A stretch of DNA of 64,000 nt from Terriglobales bacterium (GCA_015654835.1 JAATGG010000241.1:1-64000), one strand, 5' to 3'. Positions 34,863 to 44,502 are shown, counted from the first letter of the stretch. Made by a program: numbers and translations. The notes: generated by a model from the sequence alone, not told the origin.

Positions 34863-35183
34863 ATGCAGAAGTGGATGTGGATTGCGGTTCTCGGAGCAGC
34901 CGGAATGCTGCTGGCCGATTACGGCTGACCGGCCCAGTCCCAGGTCGCGTCTCAGGCGCAGACTCAGCCACCTCCACAGATGAAGCCTGCGCCTGCAACG
35001 CCGATTGCAGAGAAGAAAGAAGACCCGGGCACTCCAAGCTGGGACCTGACATGGGATCGTATTGTGGAGCAAGCGCTGCCTGCCGATTTGCTTTCGGCCA
35101 GCGTGGCGCGCGCGGTCAATGAGCCGGACAAGTTATTGGTCCACGCTGCAACCCGGAACGGCAAGTTATCAGGTCTTTCGTAA
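34863..35183 (+). pseudogene. decayed exported-protein gene
   Basis: The ATG at 34863 begins a signal-peptide-like stretch (MQKWMWIAVLGAAGMLLADYG) that stops at a TGA (34926). The same frame continues for 85 codons with a Gln/Pro-rich linker (QSQVASQAQTQPPPQM) typical after a signal peptide, then SWDLTWDRIVEQALPADLL, and ends at 35183. One base change would fuse the two. The C-terminal end looks truncated. I cannot assign a family. The surrounding 600 bases (34753-35352) hold nothing else recognisable. Confidence 0.4.
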
Positions 35184-35352
35184 GCAGATGGCGAATGTGC
35201 CGGCCACCTGTGAACCACCTCGCCGCAGCACTCTAAAGACAGCTTCTGCACGCTCGGACCGAAGCATGGAAACAGCAGACGGACAGGCAAAAACCAGCGC
35301 GCACTAACCCGATCCCGAGGAGCAAGAAGAGCCGAACCGCCAAGCCTGTAAA

Positions 35353-36249
35353 ATGACAGGAGTGCATCGTCAGGTTCCCAAATCCGTGGATTATTTCGAC
35401 CAGGTATCAGAAGCAGCCGCATTCTTGCGGGAAAAACTAAGCACGCTCACACCCCTCATCGGCATTGTGCTAGGCTCCGGGCTCGGCGCTGTCGCAGACG
35501 CCATTACCAGCCCGGTAGTTGTTGCCTATGGTGAGATTCCTCACTTTCCCCAGTCGACAGTCGAAGGTCATTCCGGGCGAATTGTGGCGGGAATGCTGGG
35601 CCCGGTCCCGGTAGTCGTGATGCAGGGGCGCGTCCATTTTTATGAAGGCTATACACCCGAGCAGGTCACGTTCCCGATGCGAGTGCTGGGCGCTCTCGGC
35701 CTCAAAGCCGTGGTGTTGACCAACGCTGCGGGCGGCATCCAGGAGGGCTACCGCGTAGGACAGTTGGTGGCGCTCGCGGATCACATCAATTTCATGGGTT
35801 GGAATCCGCTGATCGGGCCGAATGAGCCGCGTTTCGGATTCGCAACAGGCACAGGTCTGCGCTTCTTCGACATGACCGAGGCCTACTCCAAACGGCTGCG
35901 GGCTCTGGCGCGGGAAACCGCGTTCGGCGAAGGCTTTGCGCTGGAAGAAGGCGTCTACCTCGCGACGCCCGGCCCCAGCTTCGAGACGCCGGCGGAGGTT
36001 CGCGCTTTCCGCGGCCTCGGAGCCACTCTGGTAGGCATGTCCACGGTGCCGGAAACGATTGTGGCGCGGCACATGGGGCTTGAAGTGTTGGGGATTTCCT
36101 GCGTGACCAACCTGGCCGCCGGACTCGGCGGATCGCAGCTCAGCCATGAAGAGGTGTTCGAGGCGGGGCGGCAGGTCGAGAACCGTCTCGCGGGACTGTT
36201 GACGCGGCTGCTGCCCAAGGTCGCCGGACTGCTGAAAGCGGAATCGTGA
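35353..36249 (+). CDS. purine-nucleoside phosphorylase
   Basis: 298 residues of the trimeric PNP (NP-I) family. Signatures are GIVLGSGLGAVAD near residue 37, the phosphate/ribose-contact VEGHSGRIVAG and MQGRVHFYEGY, VLTNAAGGI, and the purine-site TLVGMSTVPETIVARHMG. It splits purine nucleosides with phosphate into base and ribose 1-phosphate in salvage. The chain is about 20 residues longer at the N-terminus than usual, so a later start is possible. Overlaps the kinase gene by GTGA. Confidence 0.95.
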   Translation: MTGVHRQVPKSVDYFDQVSEAAAFLREKLSTLTPLIGIVLGSGLGAVADAITSPVVVAYGEIPHFPQSTVEGHSGRIVAGMLGPVPVVVMQGRVHFYEGYTPEQVTFPMRVLGALGLKAVVLTNAAGGIQEGYRVGQLVALADHINFMGWNPLIGPNEPRFGFATGTGLRFFDMTEAYSKRLRALARETAFGEGFALEEGVYLATPGPSFETPAEVRAFRGLGATLVGMSTVPETIVARHMGLEVLGISCVTNLAAGLGGSQLSHEEVFEAGRQVENRLAGLLTRLLPKVAGLLKAES

Positions 36250-36935
36250 GCGAGGCCGAAAGCGGGTCGGACCGGCGCGGCGAGAATGCCGGAACGCCGC
36301 TGCTGCCCTTCCCGCCGGTCGTGCTGGCGATTGCCGGCTGCTCTGGCTCAGGCAAAACGACCTTGGCCGCAGAACTGGCGCAGATGCTGGGTGGCATCCA
36401 CTTTCCCCTGGACAACTACTATCGCGACCTTTCGCACCTGGCTCCGGCGGAGCGGATGCGGGAAAATTTCGACGATCCGGCTCTGATCGAAAGTTCCCTG
36501 CTGGCGGCGCACGTCGCCGCACTGGCGCAGGGGCAGCCAATCGAGCGGCCGCTCTACAATTTTGCGACGCATACCCGCATTCAAGAGCAAACGGAAACCG
36601 TTCCGGCCAAGCCATTCTTGCTGGTCGAGGGGCTGTTTGCGCTCTGCTACGCGGAATTGCTGCCGCTTTATCAGTTGCGTGTTTACGTGGACACGCCCGA
36701 CGATGTCTGCTTTGCGCGGCGTTTGAAGCGGGATGTGGACGAGCGCGGACGCACGCCGGAGTCGGTATACGCGCAATACGACGCAGCAGTCCGGCCATCG
36801 AGTCTGCAATTTGTGCGGCCTTCCGCAGCCCATGCCGACCTCACAGTGGATGGTTCCGGCGCATTGGACTGGAAAGTGGAACGGGTATTGACAGAGATGC
36901 GGCGGCGCGGCTTGCTCATGGGCTTCCGGGATTAA
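36246..36935 (+). CDS. udk: uridine-kinase-like P-loop kinase
   Basis: 229 residues. P-loop GCSGSGKT at about 31-38, followed by FPLDNYYRDLSHL with the catalytic Asp, RPLYNFATHTR and LLVEGLFAL, all as in uridine/cytidine kinases. The lid region RRLKRDVDERGRTPESV is also present. It phosphorylates uridine or cytidine to the monophosphate. The GTG start overlaps the PNP stop, forming a nucleoside-salvage pair. Confidence 0.9.
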   Translation: MSEAESGSDRRGENAGTPLLPFPPVVLAIAGCSGSGKTTLAAELAQMLGGIHFPLDNYYRDLSHLAPAERMRENFDDPALIESSLLAAHVAALAQGQPIERPLYNFATHTRIQEQTETVPAKPFLLVEGLFALCYAELLPLYQLRVYVDTPDDVCFARRLKRDVDERGRTPESVYAQYDAAVRPSSLQFVRPSAAHADLTVDGSGALDWKVERVLTEMRRRGLLMGFRD

Positions 36936-37032
36936 GAAACCGGTGGCGGCTGCTATCTGATCTGGTTCATTTGTTCAATCTTTCATCCGTCCATCATCTT
37001 TTTCCACCATCGTTTTTCATAAAGTGGGGACC

Positions 37033-37491
37033 ATGCTGGAAAAGTCTCTGAGATCGATCAAGCAGAAGGTGGCTATCGGCCTGCGCCAAGGCATGTCGCC
37101 GCAGCGGCTGGCCCTGACGATCGCGCTTGGATTCGCAATCGGGTGCATTCCGGTAATCGGCATTCCCACCGCCTTGTGCGCCGTGCTGGCACTCGCTTTG
37201 CGGTTGAATCTGCCTGCAATCCAAGCCGCCAATTATGCGGCGATGCCGCTGCAGGTCATCCTGATTGTGCCCTTCGTGCGGCTGGGCGGGTGGCTGTTCG
37301 CTTCCTCTACTCATAAAGCGGTGGCAACCGCTCCCCTGCTGCATTCTCCGTGGATGCTGCTTTCGCATCTGGGCGGGCTTGCGGGGGAAGCGCTGGTGGC
37401 GTGGCTGGTGATTGCAGGACCGGTGGTCGTGGTAATGACCCTGGTGCTGACCGTATTGCTGCGAAGAGTTCCGGCGCTGGCTGAAGAGTAA
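37033..37491 (+). CDS. DUF2062 membrane protein
   Basis: 152 residues with about three membrane segments and the DUF2062 pattern GMSPQRLALTIALGFAIGCIPVIG near the N-terminus, then NLPAIQAANYAAMPLQVILIVPF. Family function is unknown; members are found beside envelope and lipid genes. ATG 37033 preferred over GTG 37024, since GTGGGGACC then acts as binding site. No operon partner is evident. Confidence 0.85.
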   Translation: MLEKSLRSIKQKVAIGLRQGMSPQRLALTIALGFAIGCIPVIGIPTALCAVLALALRLNLPAIQAANYAAMPLQVILIVPFVRLGGWLFASSTHKAVATAPLLHSPWMLLSHLGGLAGEALVAWLVIAGPVVVVMTLVLTVLLRRVPALAEE

Positions 37492-37677
37492 GTTCAGGCA
37501 CCGAAAAAGGCTTCGTCCTGTCCGCTCGAATGCAAAATTTTGAGAACTGAGCCTTGATCGCTGAAATGCGGCCCATGAAACGCGGCTCGTTTGCAGGAGC
37601 GTGCCTTCCCACCCCTGCCATTGAAGACACTCGCATAGCAAGGATGGGGCAGAGAGTAATCGGTCTTGGCTGCCAGA

Positions 37678-38619
37678 CTACTTTCCAGCGTAGGGGTCGG
37701 GAACAGGCTGGGCGCTGTCTGTCCAGGCAGTGTAGATCATGTCGCGCAACATGCTGGCGCCGGCGGCCAGGCGTTCGGCGGTAAACTCCCGCGATTCGGC
37801 CGATCCGGCTCCGACGAAGCCGCCCGCCTTTTCCAACTGATACGTCTTTTCAATGTAAGTGGCGGTGTGGCGAAGGTAAGCCACATAGCTGTCGAACATA
37901 TCGCCTTCAATAATCTTGGGCGCGGTCACCTTGGTTTGCACTTCGGCGAGATGCATGTTGGCGGCGACGAACTGGCTTTCAAACAAGCTGTGAATCTGGT
38001 GCGCCGTGGTGTAGCCGTTCGGGTTGGGGCCGGTCCAGCCGTTGTATTGGATGGTGATGTGAAGGGGCTGCGAAGCGTCGCCCGCGTAATGGCCCAGCCA
38101 GCCTGCATAGAAGAGGATGACCTGCTCGACGGGACGGGTATCCTCTTTCGCAGCGGCAAGGCTGCGATATTCGCGCATGGCGGCTTTGAGGCGCTGCCAG
38201 ACTTCGATAGCTTCCCAAGGCTGGAGGCCGATTTTCTCCGGGCGCTGACCGGCGGCGAAGACCTTGGCCTCAAAGTCCAGGCGGCGGCGAGGCAACGGGC
38301 CAAGAGCGTCAGCAAGTTCGAGATCGATAAAGTGTTCAGGGGCTTGGGCGGCGTTCAGCTCCGGCTCGGCGGGCGAGCGCCAACGGTCGGGCTCGGGGCC
38401 CAGATACTCGATTTCATTGATAGCGGCATCGGTACGGAGAAAAGCAGGCACATCGGCGGGCAGAGTGAGAGCGGCAAGACGGTTGATGATGCGATGGCCG
38501 TCACTGCCCCAGGCGTGGGCAGGGGTCGGTTGGGAGACAATCGAGATCAGCCCGGCAGCGAGAGCCGCCGCGGCAAAACGACAGGGAAACAAACGAGAGA
38601 ACGGCATAGAGGCAAACAT
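37678..38619 (-). CDS. exported S1/P1 nuclease family protein
   Basis: About 313 residues with signal sequence (LAAGLISIVSQPTPAHA) directly before AWGSDGHRIINRLA, where the mature N-terminal Trp and the His are zinc ligands in S1/P1 nucleases. Further zinc-site stretches are EHFIDLE and LGHYAGDASQPLHITIQYNG, with the paired HYAGD and PLH. The family cleaves single-stranded nucleic acids or acts as a 3'-nucleotidase; here it would act outside the inner membrane. Two ATGs (38619, 38607) fit equally well, neither with a clear binding site. Confidence 0.87.
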   Translation of the reverse strand: MFASMPFSRLFPCRFAAAALAAGLISIVSQPTPAHAWGSDGHRIINRLAALTLPADVPAFLRTDAAINEIEYLGPEPDRWRSPAEPELNAAQAPEHFIDLELADALGPLPRRRLDFEAKVFAAGQRPEKIGLQPWEAIEVWQRLKAAMREYRSLAAAKEDTRPVEQVILFYAGWLGHYAGDASQPLHITIQYNGWTGPNPNGYTTAHQIHSLFESQFVAANMHLAEVQTKVTAPKIIEGDMFDSYVAYLRHTATYIEKTYQLEKAGGFVGAGSAESREFTAERLAAGASMLRDMIYTAWTDSAQPVPDPYAGK

Positions 38620-39027
38620 GAGGCCAGTATACGAGGGGAGGCACGGCAGCTTGTTCAGCCGGGATTCCTCGCTCGGCAACTATCCCACGGATGCAGGAAT
38701 GGCTTTTCGGTAACTCATTTCATTAATAAATGTTAAGGTAATGGACGAATCAACAAGCTACAGCGTTTTCGATTCGGCGTTTTACCGAGACCTTGATGCG
38801 AGAAGCCATTTCCCTCAAAATGGCCCCTTGCACGACGTTCGAGGGCCACATGGGAATCGAAGCGGCTTTAGTCGTATTGCTTGACCGTGATCTCGGACGG
38901 ATAACTGGGGGTTCTGCGGACGGGGCGTACGTAGAGCAAAAAATTGGAGTTCTCGGCAAAAAGGTCTTCAATAGGCGCGCATCGATTCAAGACCGATCGC
39001 TCGCGAAGGACGACCTTGAGGGGATTC
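38620..39027. other. 408-bp gap, nothing identified
   Basis: The region between the nuclease and hybrid kinase genes, which are divergent, shows only short open frames on both strands without family resemblance or good ribosome binding sites. No strong hairpin or Pho-box-like repeat is visible. It probably holds the two divergent promoters. Confidence 0.4.
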
Positions 39028-42000
39028 ATGCAGCACGGGGCAAACGAGACACCGACAATCAAAACAAGGCAGCAGGCACGAGCCGGCAAACGAGGGTTTT
39101 CCGTTGCGTTGTGGGCAGCCCCGGCGGGTCTGGCATGTGGCTTGACCGCGAGCGCTGTGGCGGTACGCTTGGCGGCAGGTCCGCGCTTCGAGGGATTGTC
39201 GCTGTTCGCTGCCAGTGCTGCCGTAGCCGTCACATCGCTGGCATTTTGGCGGTTGCGGCCGAAATCGCCCTCCACTGGAGCGATTCCGGCACCGTCCCCC
39301 GGAGTACCCAGCGACAGTTTGCTGCAGGAACTGCTGAACTCGGCCGCCCCGATAATGCTGTCGGTCGGCCTGGATGGCCGGATCGCCTATGGAAATCCTG
39401 CGGCGGAACACCTGCTAGGCTACTCCGCGTCGGAACTGCTGGCATTGCCGAGCGCTGCCAGTGTGCTGGCCTCCGGCGAAGAGGCCCGTCTGCGGGTGGA
39501 GATGGCAAAGCTCCCCCCCCTCCCTTCTCCTGCTCTTCTCCCCGACAACCAATTCGTCGCAACCTATATGAACCACCTCCGTACCCTCCCGGCCTCCCAG
39601 CTACCCAGCTTTGACGCCGAGATGCGGCGCAAAAACGGCACCACGTTTCCAGTCACGCTGCAAATTTCGGCGTGGCACGATGGCAACGGCACTTTCTCGG
39701 GACTGGTCGCCGTGGCATTTGACCGGAGTGCGGCGCTGCGCCAGGAGCGGACAGTGCGGGACGTAACCCATCAGAAGCAGCGGGAGCACAGGCTGGCACT
39801 GCAACTGGTGGTGAGCCAGATTGTGGGCGAGAACACATCCGCCGAAGCAGCAGCGGGGCGCGTGCTGGAAGCTCTTTGCGTGTCCCAGGGCTGGGACCTG
39901 GCCCTGAGTTGGGAACTCAATGCCGCAGGCGACCAGCTTCAGTTCGGTTCCGCCTGGGGCGTGCCCGAAGAACGAACACAAGCCCTGATCGAGGAAAGCA
40001 GGAGAGCGGCTGTGGCCAGCGGCGTGGATCTGCCGGGCCAGGTCTGGCAGAACGGGCAGCCGGTCTGGGTCGCCGACTTAGCCGCGGCCCCTTCCGGTCC
40101 ACGAACGCGGATGGCAGTGGGCCAGGGGATGGTTTCCGGCTGGGCTGTGCCAGTGCGGCTGGGCAACAAGCTGCTGGCAGTGCTGGAGTTCTACTGCCGC
40201 TTCCGCTTGCGCGAAGATCGCGAGACGATTGCGATGATCGAAACAGTTGCGGCCTCCCTGGCACAGATGCTGGCGCAAACGCGCGAGCGAGGGCGGGCCG
40301 AGGAACTTTATCGCCAGCAACAGATTGTGCTCGACTCGGTGGCGGATGGGATCTGCGGCGTGGATCGCACGGGCGCGGTAAGCTTTGCCAATCCGGCAGC
40401 GGCGCGTCTGCTAGGTGCGGATGTAAAGAACATGAGGGGACAGACCGTGCATGAGCTTCTGCACGGCTCTGCACCAGTGGGCCTCGGTTGCGGCCCCGGC
40501 TGCCAGCTACTGCGGGCCACCACCGCCCGGACCGCGGCGGCCGGCGAAGACACTATTTTCCGCGCCGATGGCAGCAATTTTCCGGCCGAGTATTTTTTGA
40601 CGCCCATCCTCGATGAAGGGCGGTTTTCGGGTTCTGTATTGAGCTTTCACGACATCAGCCAGCGCTATGCCCTGGACAACCTGAAGGACGAGTTCATCTC
40701 CACCGTCAGCCATGAGTTGCGGACGCCGCTGACTTCGATTCGTGGAGCCCTGGGCCTTCTCTCCTCGGGCCTGCTTGGCCAGATGAACGACAAAGCCGCC
40801 AACCTGCTGCGCATTGCGCTCAGTAATTCCGACCGTCTGGTGAGATTGATCAACGACATCCTGGATTTGGAGCGGATTCAAAGTGGGCGCGAGCCCCTGA
40901 CGTTCCGAAAGGTGCAATTGGCAGAAGTGGTGGGCCAGGCAATCGACGGGATGCAGCCTGTAGCCGATGCCGCAGGTGTGCATTTGGTCCACGACACGAC
41001 CCAGGTGGAGATTGCAGCCGACCCGGACCGGCTGCTGCAGGTGATGACGAACCTGCTCTCCAATGCCGTCAAGTTTTCGCCGTTGAATGCGACCGTCTCC
41101 GTGGTATTGAGGCCCGGAGCGAATGGGGTAATGCTGTCGGTCATCGATAGTGGCCGAGGAATCCCAGCCGATAAGCTGGAGGCGATCTTCGGGCGCTTCC
41201 AGCAGGTGGACGCATCGGACTCGCGTCAAAAAGGCGGCAGCGGCCTGGGCTTGGCCATCTGCCGCACCATTGTCCTGCAACACTCCGGGCGCATCTGGGC
41301 GGAACGGAACCCGCTGCAGGGATCGACCTTCCGGGTCTTTCTGCCTTATCGGCCGGGGCCGGCGGCAACAGTACAAAACCGATTTGAAAGCGAGCCCGGC
41401 CAGGGCACCGTCTTGCTGGCCGATGCCAATGGAACCACGCGAGCCCTTATCGCCGCACAATTAAGCCGCCACGGTTACAAAGTGATAGAGGCGGCCACGG
41501 TCGAACAGACCCTAGCAGCGGCCCGCGAGGGAGTCGAGGCCATCCTGCTGGATACTTCACTGGATGGCATGAATGGCTGGGAGATTCTGCCCATGCTGCG
41601 CCGCCTGGACCCCGGAGCCCAGACGCCCATCGTGTTGCTGAGTGTCGAGAACCAGCAACACGCAACCGGACTGCCGGCAGATGCCGAAGGATGGGTAACC
41701 AAGCCGCTGGAAGAAGAGGCTCTGCTGAACGAACTGTCTCGCGTGCTCTGCGGCCCCGGTGAGGAAACCCGCATTCTGGTGGTGGAAGACGATGCGGATC
41801 TGGCCCGTGTGATCGGGGACGTATTCAGCCGCGATGGGATTGCCGTGGAGTTGGCGCATTCTCTGCAGGCGGCACTGGATAAGTGCTACAGTTTCGAGCC
41901 GCACCTGCTGGTGCTGGATATCGGTTTGCCCGACGGAGATGGTTTTAATGTGGTGGACTGGCTGCGCAAGCATGAAAATCTGGCACGGTTGCCGCTGGTA

Positions 42001-42183
42001 GTCTACTCTGCGCGAGAGCTATTGCCGACCGAACGCCGCCAGCTTACACTAGGACCAACTCATTTCCTGACCAAGGCGCGCGTGCAGCCGCAGCAGCTCG
42101 AAGCGCTGGTATTAACCATGCTGCGCAGTTCGCGCCAGGTGGAAGAAGTTCCTGCTCCCGCATCGGTTGACGGGAATCTCTAG
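39028..42183 (+). CDS. hybrid sensor histidine kinase with two receiver domains
   Basis: 1051 residues from the ATG at 39028 (GAGGGG upstream). Two hydrophobic segments near 25-70, a PAS domain (about 95-220) interrupted by a Pro/Leu-rich insert, a GAF domain (about 255-420), a second PAS (about 430-550), HisKA with His562 in STVSHELRTPLTSIRG, and HATPase with NLLSNAVKFSP, DSGRGIP and GSGLGLAIC. Then two receivers follow: Asp842 in ILLDTSLDGMNGWE and Asp964 in LVLDIGLPDGDG. The first receiver lacks the usual DD pair (LLADANG), so it may not be phosphorylated. Followed by a separate receiver and an Hpt protein, so a phosphorelay. The output is not visible. Confidence 0.93.
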   Translation: MQHGANETPTIKTRQQARAGKRGFSVALWAAPAGLACGLTASAVAVRLAAGPRFEGLSLFAASAAVAVTSLAFWRLRPKSPSTGAIPAPSPGVPSDSLLQELLNSAAPIMLSVGLDGRIAYGNPAAEHLLGYSASELLALPSAASVLASGEEARLRVEMAKLPPLPSPALLPDNQFVATYMNHLRTLPASQLPSFDAEMRRKNGTTFPVTLQISAWHDGNGTFSGLVAVAFDRSAALRQERTVRDVTHQKQREHRLALQLVVSQIVGENTSAEAAAGRVLEALCVSQGWDLALSWELNAAGDQLQFGSAWGVPEERTQALIEESRRAAVASGVDLPGQVWQNGQPVWVADLAAAPSGPRTRMAVGQGMVSGWAVPVRLGNKLLAVLEFYCRFRLREDRETIAMIETVAASLAQMLAQTRERGRAEELYRQQQIVLDSVADGICGVDRTGAVSFANPAAARLLGADVKNMRGQTVHELLHGSAPVGLGCGPGCQLLRATTARTAAAGEDTIFRADGSNFPAEYFLTPILDEGRFSGSVLSFHDISQRYALDNLKDEFISTVSHELRTPLTSIRGALGLLSSGLLGQMNDKAANLLRIALSNSDRLVRLINDILDLERIQSGREPLTFRKVQLAEVVGQAIDGMQPVADAAGVHLVHDTTQVEIAADPDRLLQVMTNLLSNAVKFSPLNATVSVVLRPGANGVMLSVIDSGRGIPADKLEAIFGRFQQVDASDSRQKGGSGLGLAICRTIVLQHSGRIWAERNPLQGSTFRVFLPYRPGPAATVQNRFESEPGQGTVLLADANGTTRALIAAQLSRHGYKVIEAATVEQTLAAAREGVEAILLDTSLDGMNGWEILPMLRRLDPGAQTPIVLLSVENQQHATGLPADAEGWVTKPLEEEALLNELSRVLCGPGEETRILVVEDDADLARVIGDVFSRDGIAVELAHSLQAALDKCYSFEPHLLVLDIGLPDGDGFNVVDWLRKHENLARLPLVVYSARELLPTERRQLTLGPTHFLTKARVQPQQLEALVLTMLRSSRQVEEVPAPASVDGNL

Positions 42184-42313
42184 CTTCCTCCCGGCTTCAG
42201 CCAACCTTATGACAACCGCGGTTGCGTGCATCCGGGGATTGGTTGCAGTCTGAGCCCGTGCGCGGAGAAATAACCGGCCATGAACGATTTCGGCTGGCAC
42301 CGGAGGAAACCGA

Positions 42314-42691
42314 TTGGCACCACACCGCATCCTCATCATTGATGACGAAGACGATATCCGTGAAGTGGCCGCACTCAGCCTGGAGTCGGTGGCCGGCTGG
42401 GACGTGGTAGTGGCTAGCTCCGGTGCTCAGGGTTTGACGCGTGCCGCCGAGTTTCAGCCGGACGCGATCCTGCTCGATGTGATGATGCCAGGAATGGATG
42501 GGCCCTCGACATTTCGCGAGTTGCGCAAGAATCCCGCCACAGCGCATATTCCGGTGCTGCTGCTGACGGCCAAGGTGCAGGCCAGCGATCAACGCCGCTT
42601 TGCCGACCTGGGAGTGGAAGCGGTGCTGTTCAAGCCCTTCGATCCCTTGACTCTTTCCACACAAATTGCCGGCGCAATGGGCTGGAACTGA
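42314..42691 (+). CDS. single-domain response regulator
   Basis: 125 residues, a CheY-like receiver only: acidic IDDEDD, phospho-acceptor Asp55 in AILLDVMMPGMDG, Thr in LLLTAK and Lys in LFKPFDP. There is no output domain, so it works by protein contact or as a phosphorelay shuttle between the hybrid kinase and the Hpt gene. TTG start at 42314, with GGAGG about nine bases upstream. Confidence 0.9.
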   Translation: MAPHRILIIDDEDDIREVAALSLESVAGWDVVVASSGAQGLTRAAEFQPDAILLDVMMPGMDGPSTFRELRKNPATAHIPVLLLTAKVQASDQRRFADLGVEAVLFKPFDPLTLSTQIAGAMGWN

Positions 42692-42705
42692 AAGGCGGCG
42701 CAGTG

Positions 42706-43038
42706 ATGGATTCAATTGGACAGCCGGGCCTTTCCGAAGCTCTCGATCGGCTGTGGGTACAGTTCTTGCCGCAGTTGGAGGAACGGGTCGCAGTGCTGGA
42801 AACCGCCAGCGTGGCCCTCGCCCAAGGAACGCTTGCCATTAAACAGCGCAGTGAAGCAAACGCAGCGGCCCACAAGCTGGCAGGCATACTGGGCACCTTC
42901 GGATCGACTAGGGGAACGATCTTGGCGCGGGAGGCGGAAATCATCTACTCCGGCGAGCCCGAGCCTGACCCCGACGCCGCTGCCCGGTTGGCCGAAATTG
43001 CCGCCCAGTTGCGGGCAATTGTCTCGAATCGGAAGTGA
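42706..43038 (+). CDS. Hpt-domain phosphotransfer protein
   Basis: 110 residues, a four-helix Hpt domain with the phosphorylatable His56 in NAAAHKLAGILGTFG, a normal HxKG-like setting (HKLAG). It would pass phosphate between receiver domains of the adjacent hybrid kinase/receiver pair. The preceding GTG at 42703 is an alternative start. Its end overlaps xseA by GTGA. Confidence 0.82.
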   Translation: MDSIGQPGLSEALDRLWVQFLPQLEERVAVLETASVALAQGTLAIKQRSEANAAAHKLAGILGTFGSTRGTILAREAEIIYSGEPEPDPDAAARLAEIAAQLRAIVSNRK

Positions 43039-44498
43039 GCCTCCCAAGCCCTTCCGCCGAACAATTACACTCGTTAGTGGTGAACCCGCGCGAAACACAC
43101 TTGTCGCAGCTTGATCTCAGCTTTGAGGAACCGCGTAGCATCCGGCGCATCTGGCCGGTGCGCGCCTTGGTTGCCGAAGTGCGAGATCTGGTGGAACAGC
43201 GGTATGGCGACGTATGGGTCGAAGGCGAGATTTCGAATTTTCGTCCCGCCCCATCCGGGCATGTCTACTTCACACTAAAAGATGCCGAGGCACAATTGCC
43301 GGTGGTCCTGTTCCGGCGGCAGGCGATGCTGCTCCGTTTCAGGCCCGAGGACGGGCTGCATGTGCTGGTGCGCGGCCGCGTGAGCATATACGAGCAGCGT
43401 GGCCAGATGCAACTGGTGGCCGAAACCATGGAGCCGGTGGGCGCGGGATCGCTGCAACTCGCCTTCGAGCAATTGAAAGAACGGTTGAAAGCCGAAGGGC
43501 TTTTCAGTGAAGAACGCAAACGGCCCCTGCCTGCGTTTCCGCGCTGCGTGGGAATTGTGACCTCGCCAACAGGCGCGGTAATCCGCGACTTTCTCAACAT
43601 CGCGGGCCGGCGGCATTCGGGACTGAGCGTGCTGCTCTTCCCGGTTGCGGTGCAGGGCGACTCCGCTGCCGGGGAGATCGAGACAGCGCTGAGCCTGCTG
43701 AACGCCTCGGGGCTGGTGGACGTGATTGTGCTGGCACGGGGAGGCGGATCGCTCGAAGATCTGGCGGCCTTCAACAGCGAACGGGTGGCGCGGGCGATTG
43801 CCGGATCGCGGCTGCCGGTAGTTTCGGCGGTGGGCCACGAGACGGACTTTACGATTGCCGACTTTGTCGCCGACCTGCGAGCCCCCACCCCCTCGGCCGC
43901 AGCCGAACTGATTACCGAGGCACAACACAGGGTGGCCGAACGGCTGGCCGCGCAAATGCAAAGGCTGGAACGTGCAACGCGCTTTCAATTGCTGCACGCG
44001 CGGCAATTGCTGGGAATGGTGGCCGTAGACCGCACGGAAACACGCATGAGGTCGCTGCTGCATCGCCTTGAGCAGCATCTGGACGATCTCTGCTCAGGCA
44101 TGGATGCGGCGATCACCAACACCGTGCGGCAACGGCAACTGCACGTGGCTGACTTGGCTACAGCAGTCTTGCGGCACGATCCGCGACGGCAACTCGGCGC
44201 AGCGCGCGAGCGGCTCTCCGTCTGCCGCGCCCGGCTCGAACGCTCCCTCGAAATGAGAATTCATGCCTCCCGGGCAGACAGAAATACCCTCGACATGCGT
44301 CTGCACGCGCTTTCGCCTCTAGCCGTTCTCGATCGCGGTTATGCCCTGGTGCTCGATGCGCGAGGTGGGCTGCTCCGCTCAGCCAGACAAATTGCGGCAG
44401 GCGACCAGGTCACAACACGCTTGGCAGACGGCACATTCACGAGCCGCGTCGAAGGCGCGGCACCTGGCAAGACAACGAACACGAAAAATAAAAAGTGA
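43035..44498 (+). CDS. xseA: exodeoxyribonuclease VII large subunit
   Basis: 487 residues. The N-terminal OB-fold (VWVEGEISNFRPAPSGHVYFTLKD) and the catalytic exonuclease VII domain (GIVTSPTGAVIRDFLNI, VIVLARGGGSLEDLAAFNSE, PVVSAVGHETDFTIADFVADLRA, PTPSAAAEL) leave no doubt. The long C-terminal region is helical, as expected. With XseB it degrades single-stranded DNA into oligonucleotides; no xseB is seen in the window. The first 40 residues precede the domain, so the true start may be a few codons downstream. Confidence 0.96.
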   Translation: MSLPSPSAEQLHSLVVNPRETHLSQLDLSFEEPRSIRRIWPVRALVAEVRDLVEQRYGDVWVEGEISNFRPAPSGHVYFTLKDAEAQLPVVLFRRQAMLLRFRPEDGLHVLVRGRVSIYEQRGQMQLVAETMEPVGAGSLQLAFEQLKERLKAEGLFSEERKRPLPAFPRCVGIVTSPTGAVIRDFLNIAGRRHSGLSVLLFPVAVQGDSAAGEIETALSLLNASGLVDVIVLARGGGSLEDLAAFNSERVARAIAGSRLPVVSAVGHETDFTIADFVADLRAPTPSAAAELITEAQHRVAERLAAQMQRLERATRFQLLHARQLLGMVAVDRTETRMRSLLHRLEQHLDDLCSGMDAAITNTVRQRQLHVADLATAVLRHDPRRQLGAARERLSVCRARLERSLEMRIHASRADRNTLDMRLHALSPLAVLDRGYALVLDARGGLLRSARQIAAGDQVTTRLADGTFTSRVEGAAPGKTTNTKNKK

Positions 44499-44502
44499 GA
44501 CC

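Noticed and set aside
35470-36798. Open frame of 442 codons antisense to the phosphorylase/kinase pair
   Set aside because: Arg/Pro/Ala-rich shadow translation; the + strand carries clear PNP and uridine kinase motifs.
37666-38736. Open frame of 356 codons on the + strand opposite the S1/P1 nuclease
   Set aside because: Low-information composition; the minus strand has the zinc-site motifs and a signal peptide.
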